Positions 1 to 6,299 of a stretch of DNA of 32,459 nt are shown here, piece by piece. The notes beneath the pieces were generated by a model, which worked only from the letters and a program-made list of their open reading frames with translations, was not told the origin of the DNA and made no database searches. Within the stretch, counting starts at the first letter, position 1. The number at the start of each line of letters is the position of its first letter. The DNA comes from Gp13-AA77 sp036521995 (lineage in GTDB: Bacteria; Acidobacteriota; Terriglobia; UBA7540): contig DATDGR010000333.1 of assembly GCA_036521995.1 (NCBI GenBank), positions 1 to 32,459 on the forward strand, read 5' to 3'. The position numbers and the translations under genes were made by a program.

Positions 1-419
1 TTGCAATCCATTGAGTGTTATTTCGGCGCGCAATCCAGCTTTCCGTCAGCAGTGAGCACGGGGCAGAAGTAAACCGATGGGCCGGCTGATCCAGGTGCTG
101 AGTTTGACGAATACGAGGATTGCGATCAAGCCAGGGAGAACAATCCTGCTACTCAGCCCAGAGGGCAACCTGATGTTTTATGCGAATCCACTGGAAGGCA
201 AAGCTTGGGGTACCGATCTGCCGAAATCACCGGTAATGCTGACTCCACAATTCAAAGGCGTTCAACCAGTCGACGTGTTTGTCGTTTCCGGGGGCAGGGG
301 GTCAGACGTATCCGCTGCTCCGGTTATGTAGGACCTTTTCATTTAGAAGCAGTGCACTCGTCAGTCTCGCTTCGGGTAGCAGGAAGTTCGAAACGAGAGA
401 GCAATGCGAGGGTTCCATC
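1..419. other. Left-edge stretch without a convincing gene
   Basis: The only open frame of note runs 77-331 on the plus strand (84 codons, ATG). Its product has no motif I recognise, and no clear ribosome binding site precedes it. Its middle, around residues 26-70, reads like ordinary protein (SPEGNLMFYANPLEGKAWG), so it could be a small gene or the tail of a decayed one. The remainder is the upstream region of the LytTR gene that begins at 420. I saw no terminator or RNA gene. Confidence 0.3.
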
Positions 420-1040
420 ATGAGCACCCGCGAGATTCAGGATCAGAAGGCCATTGCACATGAGATGTTTGTGCAAGAAGTTGTTCACGCTAATGCGGAC
501 GCTTCGGCTAGCCCACTGCGGGGAGCTACGATTTGCTCCACCAAGAGTAGACGGGATTACGCTCTCGAATCTACAGCAGACGAGTTCTGCGAAGCTGCAG
601 ATAGATCATTGTTTCCGGTAATCGGAGTTGATGCTGCCAACCTCATGCGAGTCTTGCGGCAGTTGGAGGTTATAGCAAAACGACCGGCGCCACGAATCGC
701 GTTCAAGGCAAAGGGTAGCATCCTACTCTTGGATTTAGCCGACATCTTGGCAGTGCAAGCCGAAGGTAATTACGTTTCGTTGCGACACCAACGTAATCCC
801 TATTTGGTGCACGAGTCCCTCTCGTCCATGGCGGAGAAGCTCAAACCCTACGGTTTTATTCGCATCCACCGCTCGGTCGTCGTGAATACTTCGGCCGTCG
901 AGGAGATCCAACCTTTACCGACGGGGGAGTACAGGCTGCGTGTAAAAGGTGGGAAAGAATACTTGGTAACCCGTACATACAAACATAATCTCAGAGATCT
1001 GGCTCAACTGTGGGTAGGCTCAGAGCTGCTTTGCGGCTAA
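420..1040 (+). CDS. LytTR-type DNA-binding domain protein
   Basis: This is a 206-residue transcriptional regulator. The C-terminal half, about residues 93-192, is a LytTR DNA-binding domain: an ILLLDLADILAVQAEGNYVSL stretch followed by the family's IHRSVVVN signature near 149-156 and a final VTRTYKHNL strand/helix. LytTR proteins bind short direct repeats in promoters and usually carry an N-terminal response-regulator receiver. Here the first 90 residues show no receiver-type aspartate pocket or other known domain, so the protein appears to lack phosphorylation control. The frame is open back to 279, but the ATG at 420 was chosen because a purine-rich GCGAGGG lies just upstream and the preceding residues are low-complexity. 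No histidine kinase gene is adjacent. The family call is firm; target and signal are unknown. Confidence 0.85.
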   Translation: MSTREIQDQKAIAHEMFVQEVVHANADASASPLRGATICSTKSRRDYALESTADEFCEAADRSLFPVIGVDAANLMRVLRQLEVIAKRPAPRIAFKAKGSILLLDLADILAVQAEGNYVSLRHQRNPYLVHESLSSMAEKLKPYGFIRIHRSVVVNTSAVEEIQPLPTGEYRLRVKGGKEYLVTRTYKHNLRDLAQLWVGSELLCG

Positions 1041-1279
1041 CAGGCAGCAAGACGTTTTACCTCGTTATTCCGTGTCCTTTCGGCAATTAACCGGCCTGAC
1101 CTTAGTTGCTAACGTCGGTCTTTGGCCCAGAGGACGACCCACTCGAAGCGCATCGTCATACAGAATATATAACAGCCGGTGCCCATACCATGGCCTGAGC
1201 AGGATCACCCTCTGTTTCCCTCCGGCAAGCGCACCACATCAATCTGAATCTGACAAGCTGCCCCGATGGCCTTGTCTTG

Positions 1280-1786
1280 TTACGGCTTCTTCTCTTCGGA
1301 CCGCTTCGTGAAGTGAGTCTTGGCCCGGCCTTTCGGCTCGGGAATCTTCAAGGTGGGAACTTTGCGCCAGCCGTGGCGCGCCAGCATGCGGTAGACAGTG
1401 GAAGGCGCCACGCGGCGGCCCGCGGCTTTCTCATAGGCTTCGCGGACCACCTGGGCGTCCACGTAGCTGTTGGGCCACAGCTCCCGCCGCAGGGAGCGGA
1501 GCAGGTCCGTTTCAGCATGAAGGCCCAGCGCCTGGTTGCGGCGGCCTCCGCGGCCGGGCCCGGCCAGAGCGGCGTCGCCCTCGCGCAGGTAGCGGGCCTG
1601 GAACCTGCGGACGGAGGTGACGGTCCATCCGATCAGCTCGGCCACCTGCCAGGCCGGGAACCCGAATTCGGCTCGCAGCAGGAGGCACTGCGCCTGCTGA
1701 AGCTGCCACTTGCTGCGGGCGCGCTTTACGGCCTCTCTCAGCTTGGGAAGACAGCCTTCGGGAAAAGGCTCCTGATTCGCCATCAC
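1280..1786 (-). mobile_element. IS630-type transposase HTH ORF, orphan fragment
   Basis: The 168-residue product contains two helix-turn-helix modules: residues about 40-75 (AWQVAELIGWTVTSVRRF) and a winged-helix segment near 105-150 (VVREAYEKAAGRRVAPSTVYRMLARHGWRK). This is the layout of the N-terminal DNA-binding half of IS630/Tc1-mariner-type transposases, which in some elements is a separate first ORF. The DDE catalytic half should follow towards lower coordinates, but none is visible between 1041 and 1279, so the element is probably a remnant that cannot move by itself. I could not identify terminal inverted repeats or a TA target duplication by eye. The GTG at 1786 is the annotated start; the frame stays open further upstream, so the true N-terminus may be longer. 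A domesticated HTH protein is an alternative. Confidence 0.6.
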
Positions 1787-1980
1787 ACGCTTGAGCTTCG
1801 CCGCGTCGATGGCAGGCCGCCGCGGGCACTGGGCGGAGTGGGGGTCATGGAGTCCGATGTTACTGCCCGGCTGCGGCGCTTATCAAGTGAGCCTGTCAGG
1901 CCGGCCGGCCCGGCTCGATTGACCTCGCTCAACACCCCGGCTAACATTAGAGACCCATCTTCGAGCCAGGAGGATAGACC

Positions 1981-2517
1981 GTGAAAACACTACGTATGGC
2001 CTTCAGTCTTTGCTTCTTGTTGACAGCCGGCAGCGCCTTCGGGCAAAAGGTGAACGTCGACTGGGACAAGACGGCGAACTTCTCAAGCTTCAAGACGTAC
2101 GCGTGGGCAAAGGGAACTCCGTCCCCGAACCAACTGGTGGACCAACGGATCACGAACGCGATTGACGCGCAGCTCGCCGCCAAGGGTTTGCAGAAGCTCG
2201 ACGCGGGCGCCAATCCTGATCTGGCGGTGACGTACGCTGCGGCGGTGGGCGCACAGACCCAGCTCAATACCACCACCTTGGGAGGTTGGGGGGGACCTTG
2301 GCGCTATGGCTGGGGCGGAGGTACGTCCACCACGAGCGTCCAACAGATTCCCGTGGGCCAACTGGTAGTGGAACTCGGCGACATCAAGAACAAGGATCTG
2401 GTCTGGCGCGCGACATCGTCTGATACCATGAGCGACAATCCGCAGAAAAACGAGAAGAAGATCAACAAAGCGGTGGAAAAGATGTTCAAGAAATATCCGC
2501 CTCCCAAAGGAAAATGA
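1981..2517 (+). CDS. DUF4136 domain secreted protein
   Basis: The 178-residue protein has a signal peptide (residues 1-21, KTLRMAFSLCFLLTAGSAFG) and then a DUF4136 domain beginning VNVDWDKTANFSSFKTYAW, whose FKTYAW element is typical of that family. No lipobox cysteine is seen at the cleavage region, so it is probably a soluble periplasmic protein rather than a lipoprotein, unlike many relatives. A glycine/tryptophan-rich loop (GGWGGPWRYGWGGG) lies near residue 100. The C-terminus is lysine-rich. The start is GTG at 1981, supported by a perfect AGGAGG at 1968-1973 with 7-base spacing. It appears to be a single-gene unit. The molecular role of DUF4136 proteins is not known; they are common in Acidobacteriota and Bacteroidota. 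Confidence 0.85.
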   Translation: MKTLRMAFSLCFLLTAGSAFGQKVNVDWDKTANFSSFKTYAWAKGTPSPNQLVDQRITNAIDAQLAAKGLQKLDAGANPDLAVTYAAAVGAQTQLNTTTLGGWGGPWRYGWGGGTSTTSVQQIPVGQLVVELGDIKNKDLVWRATSSDTMSDNPQKNEKKINKAVEKMFKKYPPPKGK

Positions 2518-2582
2518 CATGCGCCCAGACTGATCAGTTTCGACGGGAAGGCCTGGGACCCGGCGCTTATTTAGGAGGGATC

Positions 2583-2720
2583 ATGTTGGGAGGTCTGCTC
2601 TTCGTCGTGGGTCATCCTGCAGTTTCACTATCATGACCCGATTCCGTAGATCTGGGTGCTGGCCCTGATCGCACAGCTTGTCTCGTTCGGCGAACAGGCG
2701 ATGAAATCAGCGATAAGAGC
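2583..2720 (+). pseudogene. Decayed small membrane-protein gene (tentative)
   Basis: A perfect AGGAGG at 2573-2578 is followed after four bases by ATG at 2583, which opens with MLGGLLFVVG. The reading then fails. In another frame, from about 2613, the text continues as LQFHYHDPIP, hits one TAG, and resumes IWVLALIAQLVSFGEQAMKSA. Read together these resemble one small protein with two hydrophobic helices, broken by a frameshift and a stop. The strong ribosome binding site is what makes this more than chance. I do not recognise the family. The 3' end runs towards the convergent zinc-ribbon gene. Confidence 0.33.
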
Positions 2721-2750
2721 GAAAAGGACTGACTGCGCGACGGGTCCTGT

Positions 2751-3200
2751 TCATTTCCTGAAGAGATTCTCGAAGGCCTGGCGGGGATCGTTTGACGCCC
2801 GCAGCGAGGAGCCCGAACCCGCGCCCGAACCTGGAGAAGTCTGCCTCTCGATGGTGCTGCGCGGTGCATAGAACGTGCACTCATTGCGCACGTCCTTCCT
2901 CGCGATGCGCACGGTGATGGGCTGGCTGCATTCGAAGCGCGCGGCGGTGTCGAAGTAGGCGCATTGCTTGCAACTGTGCAGCTCGAAACCACAGCGGGGG
3001 CAGCGCCCCTTCGGATCGAAGTCGGCCGGAAGAATGGTCCCGCAACCGGCACACCGCACCACCGCGTGCGAGGGCGAGAGATTCGGCGTGCGCGGACCAA
3101 ATGTTTCGGGCTTCGGTCCGGTCCGCTGGCCGGGAGGCCTTTCGCGCCGGTCCCGGTCCGAATCCTGATAGCCGCGCTGGCGGTACTTACGATCGCTCAT
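2751..3200 (-). CDS. Cysteine-rich zinc-ribbon hypothetical protein
   Basis: The 149-residue protein has a charged, disordered N-terminus (residues 1-45, rich in Arg, Asp and Pro) followed by a compact cysteine-rich core. Cys50/Cys53 (CAGC) and Cys67/Cys70 (CPRC) form a classical zinc ribbon. Cys77/Cys80, Cys91 and Cys108 could bind a second metal. The spacing suggests a structural zinc-binding protein, perhaps one that touches nucleic acid or protein, but no enzyme motif is visible. The C-terminal 35 residues are Ser/Gly-rich and end NLFRK. The start is ATG at 3200 with a weak GAGAG upstream. It lies just upstream of, and in the same orientation as, no obvious partner; the oxidoreductase gene at 3234 ends 33 bases away on the same strand, so co-transcription with that group is possible. 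Confidence 0.65.
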   Translation of the reverse strand: MSDRKYRQRGYQDSDRDRRERPPGQRTGPKPETFGPRTPNLSPSHAVVRCAGCGTILPADFDPKGRCPRCGFELHSCKQCAYFDTAARFECSQPITVRIARKDVRNECTFYAPRSTIERQTSPGSGAGSGSSLRASNDPRQAFENLFRK

Positions 3201-3233
3201 TCTGACTCTCGAATCCTCTGAGTGGGCCGGCTG

Positions 3234-4325
3234 TCAAGCCTGCGCCTTCAGCCAGGGCCTTACCGGAATGTCCCCCGGTTTCTTGGGCTTGTACGGCCAA
3301 GTCACGCGCCGGCCCGTGGCGGCTGACTCGTAGGCTGCGTAAATGATCTCCAGGGTGGTTCGGCCGTCCTCGCCCGTCTCCATCGGCTGATTTCCGCCCT
3401 GCATGGAACTCAGAAAGTGGCGCATCTCGTGAGGGAACCCATAAAGGTGGGTTTCCTCAAACACCGTGAACGTCCAGCCGCGTGTCTCGCCTGCTTTTTC
3501 AACGGCGTAGCCGTAACCCTTCGAGCTGTACGTTTCCATGGAACTGCCGCGCAACAGGTCGCAATAGATCACGCCTTCGGTCCCGTAGAGCTCAACCCGG
3601 TCATCCATGCCGCCGGGCTTGGCCCAACTATCCTCGATCACGGCGATGCCGCCGCCCTCGAACTCGAGGATCACCACTGAATTGTCGTCGCCGCGAGTTC
3701 GGCCCGTATGCAGCACCCGCTGGCAGTGGGCCGTGACGCTCTTCACCTTGGGCTTGCCATACATCCAGCGGGCCCATTCGATTCCGTGGCAGCCCATGTC
3801 CATGAGGGCGCCACCGCCGGATCGCTCCACATCGTAAAACCAGTCCGAATGAGGACCCGAGTGCTTCTCGCCCTGCTTGATCATGTAGAGCTTGCCCACG
3901 GCTCCTTCTTCCACCAGCTTCTTGGCGCGGACGTACTTGGGCGTGAAGCAGATCGTCTCGGCGTAGCCTAGCATCACTTTCCGCTTGCGGCACGCCTTCA
4001 ACATGGCGTCGGCGTCGTCCAGCGTATGGGCGATGGGTTTTTCCAGGATAACGTGCTTGCCGGCCTCGGCCGCGGCCGTCACCACCTGGTGGTGCAGGTC
4101 GTTCGGAATCCCGACCACGATGGCGTCGATGTCCTTGCGGTCCAGCAGCTTGCGATAATCGGTGGCGAAGCTGGGAATCCGCCAGCGGCTGGCAAAGGAC
4201 TCCGCATGGCTCCGGTTGGGCGAGGCCACCGCCAACACTTCAGCTTCCGGCACTTCCTGAAGCGCCTCGGCGTGCAGGCTCGACACGAAGGCGGAGCCCA
4301 CGATTCCGATGCGGACCTTTTCCAC
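3234..4325 (-). CDS. Gfo/Idh/MocA family NAD(P)-dependent oxidoreductase
   Basis: From the chosen start this is a 363-residue sugar or polyol dehydrogenase-like enzyme. Residues 4-11 (VRIGIVGS) begin the Rossmann NAD(P)-binding fold, and the EKP motif at 95-97 is the family's lysine-bearing signature. The GGGALMDMGCHGIE segment at about 170-183 carries the conserved Asp/His of the substrate-binding half. Substrates in this family include inositol, glucose and 3-keto sugars; the actual one cannot be told. The frame is open to a TTG at 4412 that would overlap the cytochrome gene by 14 bases. GTG at 4325 is preferred because it puts the Rossmann motif at the usual distance from the N-terminus and has a G-rich stretch upstream, whereas the TTG has no ribosome binding site. 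It is the third gene of a minus-strand group with cytochrome c and gluconate dehydrogenase subunit 3. Confidence 0.85.
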   Translation of the reverse strand: MEKVRIGIVGSAFVSSLHAEALQEVPEAEVLAVASPNRSHAESFASRWRIPSFATDYRKLLDRKDIDAIVVGIPNDLHHQVVTAAAEAGKHVILEKPIAHTLDDADAMLKACRKRKVMLGYAETICFTPKYVRAKKLVEEGAVGKLYMIKQGEKHSGPHSDWFYDVERSGGGALMDMGCHGIEWARWMYGKPKVKSVTAHCQRVLHTGRTRGDDNSVVILEFEGGGIAVIEDSWAKPGGMDDRVELYGTEGVIYCDLLRGSSMETYSSKGYGYAVEKAGETRGWTFTVFEETHLYGFPHEMRHFLSSMQGGNQPMETGEDGRTTLEIIYAAYESAATGRRVTWPYKPKKPGDIPVRPWLKAQA

Positions 4326-4398
4326 GAAGCCCCCCGAGACACCGACGCGCAGGAAACGGGACTGCGCCGCTCGCGGCTCGATCGCTGCTTTTTTTTCG

Positions 4399-4731
4399 CT
4401 ATTTTTTCCCAAAGGACCGGATCTGCTTCACCAGGGCGTCGATCTGGTCGTCCTTAAGCTGGCTGCCGAACGCCTGCATCATGGTGCCCTGCTTGCCATT
4501 CTTGATGGTGTCGGCGATCTCCTTGTCGGTCTTGGAAGCCTGCCATTTCGGATCGGTGAAGTCCGGCGTCTTGAGGGCCGCGAAGCCTTTGCCATCCGGA
4601 CCGTGGCACATCGAACACTTCTGTTTGAACAAGGCGGCGCCGTCAGGCTCATCGGGTGCGCCCGCTGCCAGGGCGGCAAAGGCAAGACAGACTACAGCCA
4701 GGCTAACCATCCAATGAAGCATCGTTTTCAT
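4399..4731 (-). CDS. Small c-type cytochrome
   Basis: The 110-residue product has a cleavable signal peptide (residues 1-23) and one haem-attachment motif CSMCH at 39-43. A following GPDGKGF segment and Met84/Met85 as likely axial ligand are typical of class I cytochrome c. It would be a periplasmic single-electron carrier. The frame is open to 4869, but the ATG at 4731 was chosen because it begins a clean signal peptide (MKTMLHWMVSLAVV) and has GAGG 11 bases upstream. It starts 28 bases after the gluconate dehydrogenase subunit 3 stop and precedes the oxidoreductase gene, so it probably accepts electrons from a periplasmic dehydrogenase formed with that subunit. The class call is firm; the partner is inferred. 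Confidence 0.9.
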   Translation of the reverse strand: MKTMLHWMVSLAVVCLAFAALAAGAPDEPDGAALFKQKCSMCHGPDGKGFAALKTPDFTDPKWQASKTDKEIADTIKNGKQGTMMQAFGSQLKDDQIDALVKQIRSFGKK

Positions 4732-4759
4732 AAGGGCATTAACCTCAGTCTTGGCACTC

Positions 4760-5398
4760 TCAGCTCTGGTGCTCGGGATGCGTGCAAGCTCCAGGATACT
4801 CCGTGTGGTAGTCATCGCCACCGTATTCGAGTTCCTGGTCCAGTCCGATCTTGGATGTGTAGTAGCCAAAAATGGTGAGGTCCTTCAGGTGTTCGAAGAA
4901 CCGCACACCCGGTTCATCCGCCGGACTCTTGTTGGCCGGGTCCGCCAGCGGCTCAAGCAGCGCCGTCTGCTGCTCCGCGCTCAGATCGACGAAAGGCTTG
5001 CCGTGCCGTTCCAGGCTGCGAGCATCGATCCAGTTGAGCCCCCGGATGAACGACGCCTTCTGGTCCTTCTCGGATTCGTTCAGCGTCAGGTCGATCAGGC
5101 GATTCACCTGGGCCGCCTTCGCGCCCGGAGTGTCCGTGGCCGGGATGATCAACTCCGTCAGCTCGATCACAGTTTCATTCTGATGCTGATCGAAGAAGAT
5201 CGGCTTCCACCCCGCTTGATCCGCGGCCGCATCCTGGGCTGAACTCTGCGCCGGGGGGGCTGCAGACGGCGCCGGTTTCGCATAGGCTGAAGCTGCCGGC
5301 ATGATCACAGGAAGCGCCGTCACGGCCCCTGCGCCCACACCGATCCTCTTGAGCACGGCCCGGCGGCTCGAATCAACCCTTCCGGAATCTTCCGCCAT
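4760..5398 (-). CDS. Gluconate 2-dehydrogenase subunit 3 family protein, Tat-exported
   Basis: The 212-residue protein begins with a twin-arginine signal (SSRRAVLKRIG at 10-20, then a hydrophobic stretch to about residue 40) and continues with a subunit-3 domain. The segments TELIIPATDTPGAKAAQVN and FIRGLNWIDARS are hallmarks of this family. In known enzymes this small subunit is exported together with a flavin-containing GMC-type large subunit that lacks its own signal, and passes electrons to cytochrome c. No GMC gene is present here; the next gene is a cytochrome c instead. ATG at 5398 was chosen over GTG at 5428 because AGAGG stands just upstream of it. The C-terminus ends THPEHQS. Family assignment is good; the missing large subunit makes the biochemical role uncertain. 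Confidence 0.85.
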   Translation of the reverse strand: MAEDSGRVDSSRRAVLKRIGVGAGAVTALPVIMPAASAYAKPAPSAAPPAQSSAQDAAADQAGWKPIFFDQHQNETVIELTELIIPATDTPGAKAAQVNRLIDLTLNESEKDQKASFIRGLNWIDARSLERHGKPFVDLSAEQQTALLEPLADPANKSPADEPGVRFFEHLKDLTIFGYYTSKIGLDQELEYGGDDYHTEYPGACTHPEHQS

Positions 5399-6282
5399 TT
5401 TGCCTCTGATGGAGTCGGCTGGCCTCACTCCAGGGAGAAGCCCATGCTACAGAGCCACTGAAGAAAAATCAACAACGTTTATCAGCATCAGGACAGTCAA
5501 TTTCCATCCGCACGATCAGCCTGACTCAGCATTGATGCGCGCCAGGACCTGCATACCCTACCGGGACCTGCATACCCTACCGCGCTGCACGGCCCCGCCT
5601 CGCCGAGCTCCCTGGCATCCTCCTCCCGGCTTCGGATGCTCGAACCCCTGCCCGGGGTCGCTAAGCAAGGGGAATCAGGCTGGCCAGCAACCGCAGGCGA
5701 GAAGGCGTATAAGTTTAGTCATGTCAGTTAGTTAAGGCCAAGACGGCGCTCAATCAAGAAAAACAGCACCAAAACCCGCCATTTTTGGCGAAAAAACCGA
5801 GGAGAAACGGCGGTAAGGGCGGCGCAGATCAAGTTAAACCATATTTTTTCAACGACATGCTGGGATTTTAGTCTAACACTAGTGCTATCAATAAGTTGCT
5901 GGGTTCCGAATGGGCCGTTTTACTTCTCGTGTTGATTATAAAGGAGTTTTAGGCTTCGATTGATACTGTTCGATTTTTTTTCGGCGCGGAAGCCTATCAA
6001 GAAGCTAGATGTCCTTTTTTCAATAACATACGGAAATTCCAAGTTCCTTCCGTCCGGCACCTTGACGGACAGCCAGACCTCTCCCGGAACCCCGCCGCAG
6101 CAAAGCCCCTGCCCAGGGGAAGCATCCATCGAAGAGGGCGCAATCTGATTACTCATACTTTATCAACCATAGCATACTCCCTAAGGGTGTCAAGCGGAAA
6201 TACGACAGCGGGTTGGTCTGCGGTGCAGCGGCTCATCGATAACAAGGTCTGACTTGCGTACAAGCGCCCGCCAGAAAATCGC
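5399..6282. other. Gene-poor region between the dehydrogenase group and hisS
   Basis: This is about 880 bases with no convincing gene. It holds a 19-base tandem duplication at 5545-5582, two similar C/G-rich hairpins (around 5646-5660 and 6107-6120, both built on CCCCTGCCC), a small hairpin CGCCA-TTTT-TGGCG near 5778-5791, and an AT-rich part from about 5740 to 6010. The longest open frame is 5920-6156 on the minus strand (78 codons, ATG, no ribosome binding site, no recognised motif), which I regard as doubtful. The composition differs from the flanking genes, so decayed mobile DNA is possible but not shown. Confidence 0.5.
5545..5582. repeat. 19-base perfect tandem duplication
   Basis: Two adjacent identical copies of GGACCTGCATACCCTACCG occupy 5545-5563 and 5564-5582. 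The copies are perfect and directly abutting. They lie in non-coding DNA upstream of the minus-strand subunit-3 gene. The origin is probably replication slippage; no function is evident. Confidence 0.9.
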
Positions 6283-6299
6283 TCAGGTGCCGGCGGGCG
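6265..6299 (-). repeat. 8-base inverted repeat around the hisS stop codon
   Basis: CGCCCGCC at 6265-6272 is the exact reverse complement of GGCGGGCG at 6292-6299, and the hisS stop (6283-6285) sits in the 19-base loop. In the mRNA this could form a stable GC-rich hairpin at the end of the message, followed by a second short stem, CTTG/CAAG, at 6253-6264. There is no T-run, so it is not a standard intrinsic terminator. Confidence 0.5.

Noticed and set aside
1277..1984. Long plus-strand frame of 235 codons opposite the IS630-type ORF.
   Set aside because: It is the antisense of the HTH ORF, shows no domain, and its codons follow the GC bias of the other strand.
5777..5792. Hairpin CGCCA-TTTT-TGGCG followed by AAAAAA as a terminator.
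   Set aside because: On the plus strand it is followed by A rather than T, on the minus strand the T-run is broken, and no gene ends nearby.
5920..6156. Small minus-strand ORF of 78 codons.
   Set aside because: It has no ribosome binding site, no motif and lies in unusual non-coding DNA, so it is not listed as a gene.
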